Positions 1 to 7,337 are shown, numbered from the stretch's first letter. The stretch: 18,944 bases of DNA from Acidobacteriota bacterium (GCA_024640445.1 JAHEEZ010000046.1:1-18944), one strand, 5' to 3'. Notes: generated from the letters alone by a model not told the origin. Program-made: numbers and translations.

Positions 1-92
1 TGGGTCGCGGCGCCCCCGAGAACCTTGTCTCGCTTGCCGAAAGGGGTCTCCAGCGCGTCGAACGCGACCGAACCTACTGCAGTTACTGACAT
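1..92 (-). CDS. PfkB-family sugar kinase, N-terminal fragment (runs off the window)
   Basis: The first 30 codons read MSVTAVGSVAFDALETPFGK followed by RDKVLGGAAT. The GSVAFD strand and the Gly-Gly turn (LGGAAT) are typical of the N-terminus of PfkB/ribokinase-family sugar and nucleoside kinases, which phosphorylate a sugar hydroxyl with ATP in the cytoplasm. The ATG at 90-92 has a clear AGGAG about 10 bases upstream (complement of 103-108) and a sigma70-like promoter behind it. The rest, including the catalytic Asp region, lies outside the window, so the substrate cannot be judged. It is the last visible gene of the run containing mtnP; a role in ribose or 5-methylthioribose metabolism is possible but is inference only. 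Confidence 0.75.
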   Translation of the reverse strand, partial: MSVTAVGSVAFDALETPFGKRDKVLGGAAT

Positions 93-123
93 AAGATGAA
101 TACTCCTTTTTGGAAAAAGGAAG

Positions 124-152
124 ATTATAAGGCTTGTATTTGGCGGTTGCAA
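124..152 (-). promoter_or_regulatory. sigma70-type promoter upstream of the PfkB-like kinase
   Basis: On the minus strand TTGCAA (147-152) and a perfect TATAAT (124-129) are separated by exactly 17 bases. The -10 box ends about 31 bases before the kinase ATG, leaving room for the AGGAG ribosome site. The match suggests the kinase can be transcribed independently of the VOC and mtnP genes upstream. Sequence match only. Confidence 0.55.
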
Positions 153-178
153 AGGCGGCCCTGTGGCGGCAGTGCCGT

Positions 179-562
179 TCAGTCCGATCCGACGCGCCAT
201 GGCGGATACTTTCGATTTTCGCCTGCGGAGTAGAGTATCAGACGGTTTCCGTCCGGATCGAGAAGCGATGCTTCACGCCAAAGCCATTCGCGGCCGACGG
301 GATCCTCTGTGAACTTCACACCCAGCGCTTTCAGCTCGGTGACAGTACCGTCCAGATCGGCGCATTCGAAATAGAGAGCGATTTTCGAATGCGTGCCGGG
401 TCTATCGCATTCGTGCAGCGAAAATGTGGAATCGCCATCGGGGCATTCGAATCGCGCATACCGCGGGATCGAATCTACTATCAAACGAAGGCCGAGCAGC
501 GTGTAGAAATCTGCCGCCCGCCTGACATCCGCGGAATAAACTGTTACCTGGTTCAGGTCCAT
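179..562 (-). CDS. VOC (glyoxalase/bleomycin-resistance fold) family protein
   Basis: This 127-residue protein has the two beta-alpha-beta-beta-beta halves of a vicinal-oxygen-chelate domain. Residues 3-20 form the first strand and helix (VTVYSADVRRAADFYTLLGL), residues about 62-85 the second, and the closing strand is LLDPDGNRLILY near 101-112. LDPDGN is the characteristic final-strand motif of glyoxalase-like single-domain proteins. Members include lyases, dioxygenases, epimerases and antibiotic-binding proteins, and nothing here identifies the substrate. The usual first-strand His is Gln5, so a glyoxalase I assignment is not supported. It lies 21 bp after the small TPR-like gene and is probably co-transcribed with it. 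Confidence 0.8.
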   Translation of the reverse strand: MDLNQVTVYSADVRRAADFYTLLGLRLIVDSIPRYARFECPDGDSTFSLHECDRPGTHSKIALYFECADLDGTVTELKALGVKFTEDPVGREWLWREASLLDPDGNRLILYSAGENRKYPPWRVGSD

Positions 563-583
563 CTTTGCCCGTCTGGCCCGGGG

Positions 584-1048
584 TCAGTCTTTCACTTTCT
601 TGATCTTGCCGAGAGCTTCTTCTGCCTCGTCTTTGTATTTACTCTCCGGATGTTCCTCGACGAGTTGTGTGAGATAAGCCTTCGCCGCCCCAAGCAATCG
701 TTCAGGAGTGTATCGCTCGCGGTCCTCTTCGGGCAGCAGGTCGAGATTGATCCTCTGTTTGCCTTTTCCGATCGATAGGTAGTAGCTGCTCATTCCCGCG
801 AGATAGAGCACTTCGTCGATCTTGGTGAAAGTCGGATGTGCGGCCATCGTTTCGTCGGTTCTCATCAGGACCGCCTGGTAAGCCTTCTTCGCTTTGAAGT
901 ACTGCCAGGCGACGTTGAGATTGTGCGAAGCGTCAGCCTCCAGGATCTTGTCCAACGGCAGCTGCGGGGTTTCTTCGGGAGTTTGGGCGAATGCGGGGAG
1001 CGAGAACGCAGCCAGCACCAGCGCGAATGCGATGATCGTTTTTCTCAT
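584..1048 (-). CDS. Exported BamD-like/TPR small protein
   Basis: The 154-residue product has a classical signal peptide: MRKT, a hydrophobic stretch to about residue 18, then AFA-QT with predicted signal peptidase I cleavage after residue 21. There is no lipobox Cys. The mature part is all-helical. Residues 40-71 (AWQYFKAKKAYQAVLMRTDE) and 78-150 resemble the TPR pairs of BamD/YfiO-type proteins, ending in AKAYLTQLVEEHPESKYKDE, a typical BamD-style helix with HPxSxY. It is much shorter than BamD (about 245 residues) and lacks the lipid anchor, so it is a TPR-like periplasmic protein rather than a BAM subunit. The start is supported by TTAGGAG five bases before ATG. It follows mtnP by 52 bp. 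Function is unknown. Confidence 0.75.
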   Translation of the reverse strand: MRKTIIAFALVLAAFSLPAFAQTPEETPQLPLDKILEADASHNLNVAWQYFKAKKAYQAVLMRTDETMAAHPTFTKIDEVLYLAGMSSYYLSIGKGKQRINLDLLPEEDRERYTPERLLGAAKAYLTQLVEEHPESKYKDEAEEALGKIKKVKD

Positions 1049-1100
1049 ACGTGCTCCTAAGGATGAGAGCGCCGGGGCATTGGTTTACCCCGCTGCCACA

Positions 1101-1973
1101 TTAACGGTATTTGCCGATGATCGCGTCCAGTTTCTTCGCGGTTTCGGGGTTCCAGTCCGCGGGCTGCGTGAAGATCGCACTTTTTGTCGCTCCTTCAAAA
1201 GGATTCGGTGTTTCCTTGTCATTGACCAGCCTGACCGCTTCCTTCAGTACGAGCTGCGCGTTTCGAACATTCTTCGTAAGATATTCGATGACCATATCGA
1301 TCGAGACCGAATCGTGGTCCTCGTGCCAGCAATCGTAATCGGTCACAAGCGCGAGCGTTGCATAGGCGATCTCGGCTTCTCGTGCGAGTTTCGCTTCCTG
1401 AAGATTGGTCATCCCGATCACGTCCATTCCCCAGCTCCTGTAGACGTTCGATTCCGCTTTAGTCGAGAAAGCGGGACCTTCCATGCAGATGTATGTGCCG
1501 CCGCGATGCACGGTGAGGCCTTCGACGGTTCCGCAGGCCTTTTCGAGAATATCCCCGAGTTCGTCGCAGACGGGATGGGCAAACGCGATATGTCCGACTA
1601 TGCCGTTCCCGAAAAAGGTTGATTCCTCAGCTCGTGCGCGAGTTCGGTCGAAGAACTGGTCCGGAATGAAGAAGTCCATCGGGGCGTATTCTTCCTGCAG
1701 CGATCCCACTGCCGATACCGAAAGTATGTAATCGACGCCGAGAAGCTTCATCGCGTAAATATTCGCCCGGAAGGGAAGTTCGGTCGGCAATATCTTGTGC
1801 CCCCGGCCGTGCCTGGGCAGAAAAGCAACCGTGACGCCGTCCAGTTCGCCGATGATGAACGCGTCCGAAGGTTTCCCGAACGGCGTCTCCACCTCAAGCT
1901 CCCTTACATTCTCAAGTTCCGGCATCTGGTACAGACCGCTGCCGCCAATGATCCCTATCTTCACGTTTTCCAT
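1101..1973 (-). CDS. mtnP: S-methyl-5'-thioadenosine phosphorylase
   Basis: This 290-residue cytoplasmic enzyme splits 5'-methylthioadenosine with phosphate into adenine and 5-methylthioribose-1-phosphate, recycling the by-product of polyamine and related SAM-dependent pathways. Family motifs are all visible: the phosphate loop IIGGSGLY at 8-15, PRHGRGH at 53-59, MEGPAFSTKAE at 164-174, the substrate Met in GMTN at 187-190, and TDYDCW at 211-216. The Asp-Tyr-Asp-Cys-Trp segment favours MTA phosphorylase over purine nucleoside phosphorylase, although some family members also accept other purine nucleosides. Length is normal for the family. The ATG has no good ribosome-binding site and lies in the palindrome ATATTCTGAATAT (1972-1984). 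A PfkB-type kinase begins about 1 kb downstream. Confidence 0.93.
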   Translation of the reverse strand: MENVKIGIIGGSGLYQMPELENVRELEVETPFGKPSDAFIIGELDGVTVAFLPRHGRGHKILPTELPFRANIYAMKLLGVDYILSVSAVGSLQEEYAPMDFFIPDQFFDRTRARAEESTFFGNGIVGHIAFAHPVCDELGDILEKACGTVEGLTVHRGGTYICMEGPAFSTKAESNVYRSWGMDVIGMTNLQEAKLAREAEIAYATLALVTDYDCWHEDHDSVSIDMVIEYLTKNVRNAQLVLKEAVRLVNDKETPNPFEGATKSAIFTQPADWNPETAKKLDAIIGKYR

Positions 1974-2018
1974 ATTCTGAATATCGTTTGTATTGTCTTA
2001 AATGATCGATCTGCGGTA

Positions 2019-2912
2019 TCAGACCGCCCGCGCCTCTGGTCCTCTTTCTCCAAGGGCGACAGTGCACAAGGGTCTGTCCGGATCGTGATAAAAAAGGCAG
2101 TTCCAGTTCTCATCGACCGCCTGCTTCAAGAGCCTTCGTTTTGCTTCCAGCGTCTCTACGGGAAAAAGGTCGTAACCCATTATCCAGGGAAGAGGCAGAT
2201 GTGCCGTCGTCGGGATAAGGTCCGCGAATCCATACAGGGTTCTGCCCCCCCGATCGAGCCTCACGGTCTGCATCGTAGCCGAATGACCGCGGACCGTCGT
2301 CATGCTCAGGCCTTCCACTACTTCGAAATCAGCCGGCCTTGTTTCCATCTGTCCGGCTCTGACCACCGGTTCCCAGTTCTCTTTCAAATAGCTTGCCCTG
2401 TCCCGCTCGATCGGTACCTCGGCCCGTAGCAGTTCGTCTTCCGAGACCAGATAACGGGCATTCGGGAACTGGGGTACAGGCGAGCCAACGGGCTCAACTT
2501 GCTCCGGAGATCCATCGATACCGACAAACTGAAGTGTGTCGGACGTCGTTTCATATATGGTATTGCCGCCGGCGTGGTCGAAATGAAGGTGCGTGTTGAC
2601 GACGATCGTTATGTCGTCCGGCGTGCATCCGGCGGTCTCAAGGAGCGACTCAGCGAAAGAGCGCTTCCGGAAGATGCCGTAGATCGACTCTTCCTTAGCG
2701 CTCCATTTTTCGCCCATTCCAGTATCGACAAGTATCTTTTCAGACCCCGTGTCGATGAAGAGGCAGTTCGCGTTCAGGCTTATCCGATTCAGTTCGTCCG
2801 GCGGACACTTCCGTTCCCACAAAACGCGCGGGACAATGCCGAACATTGCCCCGCCGTCTAGTCTGAACTCCGTGTCACGGATGATCTCTATGCGGTAATC
2901 GCAGAATTCCAT
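2019..2912 (-). CDS. MBL-fold metallo-hydrolase
   Basis: The 297-residue protein carries the metallo-beta-lactamase zinc signature HLHFDHAGG at 108-116 (His108, His110, Asp112, His113). The later ligands fit His210 (RGHSATM), Asp231 (GFADLIP) and His276 (LFYHDP). This is a complete binuclear site. The spacing resembles the lactonase/uncharacterised hydrolase branch rather than glyoxalase II or RNase Z. It has no signal peptide, so it is probably cytoplasmic. The substrate cannot be inferred. It follows the parvulin gene by 35 bp and precedes mtnP by 45 bp, a spacing consistent with one transcript. The start ATG has only a weak ribosome-binding site. Confidence 0.85.
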   Translation of the reverse strand: MEFCDYRIEIIRDTEFRLDGGAMFGIVPRVLWERKCPPDELNRISLNANCLFIDTGSEKILVDTGMGEKWSAKEESIYGIFRKRSFAESLLETAGCTPDDITIVVNTHLHFDHAGGNTIYETTSDTLQFVGIDGSPEQVEPVGSPVPQFPNARYLVSEDELLRAEVPIERDRASYLKENWEPVVRAGQMETRPADFEVVEGLSMTTVRGHSATMQTVRLDRGGRTLYGFADLIPTTAHLPLPWIMGYDLFPVETLEAKRRLLKQAVDENWNCLFYHDPDRPLCTVALGERGPEARAV

Positions 2913-2947
2913 CGCGAACGGCCGCTAGATCAGAAACAACCCTCAGG

Positions 2948-4792
2948 CTATTCCTTCTCGGACGGTCCTTTTTCCTCCGCTGGAGCATCACCATTGGCCG
3001 GAGCCTTTTCGTCACCATCGCTCGCGCCCTTCTGCTGCTCGAGCATCTGCTTCAGCTGCTCTTCCTGCTGCTTCTGGATCTTCTGAAGCTCCTCAGCCGA
3101 AGGCTCGGGAACCTTGAAATCCGCCGCGATATTGACCGGGTTGTTCTTCTTGATCTCTTCAAGAAGCTTCTCCTGCTTTTCCTTTTCGAGTTTCTGCTTT
3201 ACAAACTGGTCTACCGGCATGTCTCTGGCGGTCGGATTGTCAGGGTCCTTGATCAAGGTTGAGATCAGAATGTGTCTCGCGTCGTACGTCGGTGCCGCGT
3301 TTCCGTCGGCTCCCTTCGCTTCGCCCTTCTTCTCAAGCTTGATGATGTGATAACCGAAATCGGTCTTGATCACCTTGTCGGCGACCTTTCCGGGTTCGAG
3401 AGCAAGCGCTGCCGCTTCAAATTCGGGAGCAAACTGGCCTTTTGCGATATTCTCGTAAAGCCCGCCGTTTTCCTTGCTGCCCGGGTCTTCCGAGTACTCT
3501 TTCGCGAGTGCCGCGAAATCTTCTCCCGCCTGGACCTTTTTGAGGACCTCTTCCGCCTTCTTCAACTTCTCAGCGGAATTTGTCAGTTCCGGATGATCGG
3601 CGATATATTTCTTGACCTCTTCGTCCGTCACCTCGAGTTTCTTGGAAAGCTTGTCCTGAACGTACGTCTGAACAAGGAACTGGGCTTCCTGGAGCTTTGC
3701 CTGCAGTTCAAATGATTCCTTGAACTCTTCCCATTCCTTGCGCTCCGCTTCAGGCATGCTGCTCATTGAGTTGAGCTTGTTCTCCGCTTCTTCGTAATAA
3801 ATACGAGTTTTCGCGAAGGCGTCGCGAGCCTGGTTGATCTCGTCTTCAGAAGGCTCCTGGTCTGCCTTGAACTGGCCGCGTTCCCTTAGAAGTGCAAGCT
3901 TGTTGTCCAGAAAGATCTTGAATTCAGCTTCGTGGCGTCTTGCGTCAGCGCCGCCAACCAGCCAGCCGAGGCCGACCACGTCGAGAGCAGATACAAAGAA
4001 ACCCTTGTCCTGTTTCGGTTTTGCGGCAGTCTCCGGTTTGGGAGCTTCCGTATTTGCGTTTGCAGTTGTGTTCGCGTCCGCTCCGGGGGCCGTGTTTGCA
4101 TTCGCTTCGGCTGCGGGCTTCGCGTCTCCCGAGCCTTCCTCGCCCCAGAACTCCTTGACCTGGTCTTCACTAACGAAGCCGAATTGCGGCATTGGTCCCT
4201 TGTCGCCGTTGATCTTCTTGTCATACGCCATCGCGAGAAGCGTAATGCGCATATTCTCGATCTCACCCTTTACGTGAGGCTCGTCAGCGATCCCTTCTTT
4301 CTTCGCCTGGCTGGCGATCGCGAGAAGTTGCCCGATATTGTCAACAAGCTGCTTCTTCTGCTCGGGGCTTTCGGCAAGGGCCTTCAGCTGCATCGGATTG
4401 AAATCCTTGACCAGCGCCTGCATTTCCTGGGCGCTCATCGAGGATAGATCCGCGTCGCCGTGGCCTCCGACCTTGCTCTTCCAGAAGACAAGCCCGGCAC
4501 CGACCAGAAGAACAACGAGGACGATGATCGAGGCCTTCTGAAGCGTGCTCATACCTTCGCCTTCTGCCTCGGGCGCCTGCGCGGTTTCCGCATCTGCATC
4601 GCCGGCTGATTCTTCTTCCGTCGCGTCGTCAGCGGTTTCTTCAGCTTCAGCTTCCTCAACGGCCTCCGCAGTTTCGGCCGCTTCTTCCTCTGCGACTTCC
4701 TCTTCAGCCACTGCTTCAAGCGGAGTTTCGTCGTTCGGACAAACCTCCACCTCGTTTTCAAATTCCTCGTTACAAGTTGGACAAATTTTCAT
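2948..4792 (-). CDS. Membrane-anchored parvulin-type peptidyl-prolyl isomerase with N-terminal zinc ribbon
   Basis: The 614-residue protein begins with a half zinc ribbon (Cys4, Cys7, Cys18; the fourth ligand may be Asp21), then a very acidic Glu/Ala-rich tract at about 28-80. One membrane span follows at about 89-105. The rest should be periplasmic: a SurA-like helical part, an Asn/Ala/Thr low-complexity linker at about 228-262, more chaperone-like helices, and a parvulin (PpiC) domain at about 405-490 with LAKEYSEDPGSKENGG and TDFGYHIIKLEKK. It probably assists folding of exported proteins. The usual first strand of the domain (ARHIL) lies after it, at 506-510, so the domain looks permuted or is followed by a partial second copy. 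The C-terminal 40 residues are Gln/Glu/Lys-rich coil. The start is supported by TGAGGAA 6-7 bases before ATG. Confidence 0.85.
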   Translation of the reverse strand: MKICPTCNEEFENEVEVCPNDETPLEAVAEEEVAEEEAAETAEAVEEAEAEETADDATEEESAGDADAETAQAPEAEGEGMSTLQKASIIVLVVLLVGAGLVFWKSKVGGHGDADLSSMSAQEMQALVKDFNPMQLKALAESPEQKKQLVDNIGQLLAIASQAKKEGIADEPHVKGEIENMRITLLAMAYDKKINGDKGPMPQFGFVSEDQVKEFWGEEGSGDAKPAAEANANTAPGADANTTANANTEAPKPETAAKPKQDKGFFVSALDVVGLGWLVGGADARRHEAEFKIFLDNKLALLRERGQFKADQEPSEDEINQARDAFAKTRIYYEEAENKLNSMSSMPEAERKEWEEFKESFELQAKLQEAQFLVQTYVQDKLSKKLEVTDEEVKKYIADHPELTNSAEKLKKAEEVLKKVQAGEDFAALAKEYSEDPGSKENGGLYENIAKGQFAPEFEAAALALEPGKVADKVIKTDFGYHIIKLEKKGEAKGADGNAAPTYDARHILISTLIKDPDNPTARDMPVDQFVKQKLEKEKQEKLLEEIKKNNPVNIAADFKVPEPSAEELQKIQKQQEEQLKQMLEQQKGASDGDEKAPANGDAPAEEKGPSEKE

Positions 4793-4841
4793 TTATGTTT
4801 CCTCAAAAGTATTCTTACGAACTAGATCTTATTAGCGGCGC

Positions 4842-5240
4842 TCATGCGGTCTTTTGAACCAGCTCAAGCAATACGCCGTTCGCGGATTTTGGATGGACGA
4901 ACGCCACAAGACAATTCTCGGCGCCGACCCTCGGTTCCTCGTCGATCAGACGAACACCTTCCGCTTTAAGCTTCGCCAGCGATTCATTGATGTCCTTGAC
5001 CTCGACCGCGATGTGATGGATGCCGCCACCGCGTTTCTCCAAAAATCCCGAGATCGGTGAGTCATCGCCCAGGGGCTCCAGCAGTTCGATCCTGCTTTCA
5101 CCGATCGGGAGCATCGCCACTCTGACCCTCTGATCTTCGACCACTTCCACGTGAACGCTCTCGAGTCCGAGTGCGTCTTCCCAGAATTTCAGCGATTCTT
5201 CGATCCCGCCGGTCGCGATTCCAAGATGGTCTATTTTCAT
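4842..5240 (-). CDS. mce: Methylmalonyl-CoA epimerase
   Basis: The 132-residue VOC-fold enzyme interconverts (2S)- and (2R)-methylmalonyl-CoA, between propionyl-CoA carboxylation and the B12-dependent mutase. It matches the family in length and in the segments KIDHLGIAT (His5), GGIHHIAVEV (His76) and GVLLELVQ (Glu126), which supply the metal site. The GxGIHHIAxEV block is diagnostic against other VOC proteins. Its ATG overlaps the stop codon of meaB (ATGA, 5237-5240), so translation is coupled, and GGAAAG lies just upstream inside meaB. The mutase itself is not in this window. Confidence 0.92.
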   Translation of the reverse strand: MKIDHLGIATGGIEESLKFWEDALGLESVHVEVVEDQRVRVAMLPIGESRIELLEPLGDDSPISGFLEKRGGGIHHIAVEVKDINESLAKLKAEGVRLIDEEPRVGAENCLVAFVHPKSANGVLLELVQKTA

Positions 5241-6175
5241 TTCTTTCCAATAATTTCTTCGACAGCCGAATAGGGATCCCGCTTCTTTTCCGCGATCTCC
5301 TCGGCCAGGCGTTCAAGTGCTTCCTGCGAACCGTTCTTCGCGAGAAGGTCTGCCAGCAGCCGTTCCCTAAGCAGTTCCGTCAACCGCCATTGCGCGATCG
5401 CTTTTCGCCTCTTCAGCCCGTCTTCGCCTTTCGTCTGAAATTCAGAATAGGCTTTGATAGCTTCTGACAGGTCCTCGATGCCTTTGCTTTCAGTGGCGAC
5501 CGTTCTGACGATCGGCGGATGCCACATGTCCTGCCTGTGAGCCAGCGAAAGAAGAGCCTCAAGCTCCTTTTCTGTCCGGATAACGCCCTCGCGGTCGGCC
5601 TTGTTGATGACGAATACGTCGCCGATCTCCATTATTCCGGCTTTGATCGCCTGGATGTCGTCACCCATCCCGGGGACGAGCACGACGACGGAAACATCCG
5701 CCGTCTTCACTATTTCAACCTCATCCTGGCCGACGCCGACCGTTTCGACTATTACTTTTTCGTATCCGGCGGCGTCGAGTATAGAAACAGCGTCGACCGT
5801 TGCGCGTGCCAGGCCGCCGAGATTCCCGCGGGTCGCCATCGAACGTATGAAGACATTCTTGTCGAGCCCGAGCGTCTGCATTCGGATCCTGTCACCGAGG
5901 ATCGCGCCGCCGGAGAAGGGACTCGATGGATCGACCGCGACTATGCCGATCTTCTCTCCCTGCTCACGGTAATGCAGCGCCAATTTGTCAACGAGCGTGG
6001 ACTTACCTGCCCCGGGCGATCCGGTAATGCCTATTACGAGAGCGTTCCCGGTCTTCGGGAAAATCGCTTTCATCAGTTCAGGCGCGTCTGCGGACGAATC
6101 TTCCACTTTTGATATCGCCCGCGCCACTGCCCTCGGTTCGCCGTCGAATAACCTTTTTAACAGATCGTCGTTCAT
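5237..6175 (-). CDS. meaB: Methylmalonyl-CoA mutase-associated GTPase MeaB (ArgK-type)
   Basis: This 312-residue G3E-family P-loop GTPase chaperones adenosylcobalamin loading and protects methylmalonyl-CoA mutase. Visible motifs are Walker A GSPGAGKST at 52-60, VAVDPSSPFSGGAILGDRIRM at about 79-99, the switch and Walker B segment VETVGVGQDEVE at 143-154, and the guanine-specificity motif NKAD at 191-194. The C-terminal helical arm (from about 230) is present, so the protein is full length. It shares a 4-bp overlap with mce, a common pairing for propionate or branched-chain degradation. The start has a weak ribosome-binding site. The closely related icmF partner may be distant or absent; that cannot be seen here. 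Confidence 0.94.
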   Translation of the reverse strand: MNDDLLKRLFDGEPRAVARAISKVEDSSADAPELMKAIFPKTGNALVIGITGSPGAGKSTLVDKLALHYREQGEKIGIVAVDPSSPFSGGAILGDRIRMQTLGLDKNVFIRSMATRGNLGGLARATVDAVSILDAAGYEKVIVETVGVGQDEVEIVKTADVSVVVLVPGMGDDIQAIKAGIMEIGDVFVINKADREGVIRTEKELEALLSLAHRQDMWHPPIVRTVATESKGIEDLSEAIKAYSEFQTKGEDGLKRRKAIAQWRLTELLRERLLADLLAKNGSQEALERLAEEIAEKKRDPYSAVEEIIGKK

Positions 6176-6183
6176 CTTGAATT

Positions 6184-6210
6184 GTCGTCTGCGGTTAAGG
6201 TCATCTGCGG
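6184..6210. repeat. Short direct repeat GTCRTCTGCGG upstream of meaB
   Basis: Two copies of an 11-base word, GTCGTCTGCGG (6184-6194) and GTCATCTGCGG (6200-6210), differ at one base and are spaced 16 bases start to start. They lie just upstream of the meaB start. They could be decayed intergenic repeat units or a regulatory pair; nothing else in the 179-bp gap (6176-6354) decides this. Confidence 0.45.
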
Positions 6211-6328
6211 CTAACCGTCGCGAAACCGCCTCTTCTGAACGAAACTGCTATTTTCGCATTTTTCGGGGCAAAAGCAAAAAGCGGCTCGCCTTTCAGCGCC
6301 CGCCTTCTGCCTCTCACTATTCAGGCTC

Positions 6329-6349
6329 GCAAAAGCGAAAGCCTTTTGC
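6329..6349 (-). terminator. Hairpin downstream of the DinB-family gene
   Basis: Directly after the stop codon the transcript can form a perfect 7-bp stem, GCAAAAG/CTTTTGC, with a 7-base loop. No run of U follows, so it is a weak candidate for an intrinsic terminator and could simply be an mRNA-stabilising end. Confidence 0.35.
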
Positions 6350-6354
6350 AGGAA

Positions 6355-6879
6355 TTACATCTGCCCCTCATCAGCGGACGGACCATAGATCGAGGGCACC
6401 GGGATGTCGTTCAACCTTAGGTACACCGACAACTGTCCCCTGTGATGGATGATGTGATTTAGCATGAACGAACGGATCACCTGGATACGCGGCATCGTGA
6501 AATAAACCTGCTCGCCGTTTCTCATCGTCCAATTCACCATCAGGTCCTCGTCGCTGGCGTTCTGCAGCAGATCCAGCGCCATCTCAACGTTCTTGTCGAA
6601 GAATTCAAGAAGCTGATCAGACGTTTCCGCCTTGAATGGTTCGTACTCGAATTTGGAGAAATCCAGTTCGGTGCCGTTCAGTGTCGAATCGAACCAGAGA
6701 TACATCTCGGCGATGTGAGCCGCAAGCTGGCCGAAGCCCATCGACTTTTCGTGCGGTTTGTAGTCGAACTTGTCAGCGGGGACACGTTCAAGGACCGTTC
6801 TTGTGACCGCCGATTCGTGTTGTAATTCACCTATGATTGCCTGATTCATACCCATGCCGGGCGCTGTGCCTGTACTCAT
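6355..6879 (-). CDS. DinB-family (four-helix metal-binding) protein
   Basis: The 174-residue protein has the DinB/YfiT fold: a four-helix bundle with three metal-binding His residues, here His55 (LAAHIAEM), His142 and His146 (LNHIIHHRGQL). The NHxxHHRGQL signature is very typical. Related proteins include bacillithiol or mycothiol-dependent transferases and many of unknown role; the substrate cannot be stated. I chose the ATG at 6877-6879 because AAGGAG stands nine bases upstream; a frame-open start 16 codons earlier lies upstream of that ribosome site. It has its own promoter-like sequence and is separated from meaB by 179 bp. It is probably cytoplasmic. Confidence 0.88.
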   Translation of the reverse strand: MSTGTAPGMGMNQAIIGELQHESAVTRTVLERVPADKFDYKPHEKSMGFGQLAAHIAEMYLWFDSTLNGTELDFSKFEYEPFKAETSDQLLEFFDKNVEMALDLLQNASDEDLMVNWTMRNGEQVYFTMPRIQVIRSFMLNHIIHHRGQLSVYLRLNDIPVPSIYGPSADEGQM

Positions 6880-6922
6880 AATTCTGTTCTCCTTCTTGTG
6901 TGTTAATTCCAAATGGGAAGAT

Positions 6923-6951
6923 AGCATACTACAGGTGTTTCATAGATGCAA
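6923..6951 (-). promoter_or_regulatory. Promoter-like sequence upstream of the DinB-family gene
   Basis: On the minus strand TTGCAT (6946-6951) and TATGCT (6923-6928) are separated by 17 bases. The -10-like box lies about 43 bases before the chosen ATG. The boxes match the consensus only partly (TTG kept in the -35; four of six bases in the -10). A promoter here would fit the long repeat-filled gap upstream. Confidence 0.4.
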
Positions 6952-7326
6952 CAAAATTGTATGGAAGACAGGAGGGAGGAGACGGGTGGCGATGTCCGAT
7001 AAACTTTAGGTTGTCGCTCTTCCGCTCGTTTAGAGAAGCGCTTCGCGCTGCATCGGCGGGCAAGCCCGCCGCTAAACGTGCGAAAAGGCGGAGGTATCAG
7101 CCGGGCCTCCGCGGCTTGGGGAGCGCGGAGCGCTGCTCTAAACGGGGCTTGCGAGCGCGGGCTCGCTCGGCGCAGGCAGGGCTGTCTGCGCTCAAGTCGA
7201 AAACGGCCAACAGATCACAGCTCCAGCTCGCTGACCCACCCATGAATGGGTGGGCTAAACGGTTTACTGCTTACTGCTCACCGATTACAGCTTGCGGTTC
7301 ACCGCTTGCAGCTCACTGCTCACCGC
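6928..7326. other. Gene-free, repeat-filled intergenic stretch
   Basis: The 399 bp between the DinB-family gene and the UnbU-like gene show no credible coding region. An open frame on the plus strand (6900-7346) is made of hairpin repeats and Arg/Ala/Lys-rich composition. From right to left the region holds heptamer repeats (7261-7337), three GC-rich hairpins each ending in CTAAACG (7027-7261), and then plain sequence with a promoter-like pair at its edge. Confidence 0.75.
7027..7261. repeat. Hairpin-CTAAACG repeat modules
   Basis: CTAAACG occurs at 7072-7078, 7138-7144 and 7255-7261, each time abutting the end of a GC-rich hairpin: CGGCGGGC-AA-GCCCGCCG at 7054-7071; AGCGC-GGA-GCGCT at 7122-7134, whose flanks extend to 7138; and CCCACCCA-TGAA-TGGGTGGG at 7235-7254. 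An inverted CGTTTAG at 7027-7033 bounds the first module. Further stems lie between (GCGGAGG/CCTCCGC at 7088-7112; GCGAGC/GCTCGC at 7151-7166). The organisation resembles REP-type palindromic elements, but I do not recognise the family. Confidence 0.7.
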
Positions 7327-7337
7327 CTACTGCTCAC
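7261..7337. repeat. Array of eleven imperfect heptamers overlapping the end of the UnbU-like gene
   Basis: On the minus strand 77 bp divide without gaps into eleven 7-base units such as GTGAGCA (repeated), GTAAGCA, GTGAACC and GCAAGCT. The array runs into the UnbU-like reading frame: its last codons (Ser-Glu-Gln) and the TAG stop (7327-7329) are made of repeat. It resembles in design the heptanucleotide short tandem repeats described in filamentous cyanobacteria. Related heptamers border the four-helix-bundle gene at the other end of the window. Confidence 0.8.

Noticed and set aside
584..1048. BamD, the outer-membrane assembly lipoprotein
   Set aside because: Too short, lacks the lipobox Cys, and has no BAM-related neighbours; only the TPR-like helices are similar.
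7261..7337. CRISPR array
   Set aside because: Units are only 7 bases and contiguous, with no spacers and no cas genes.
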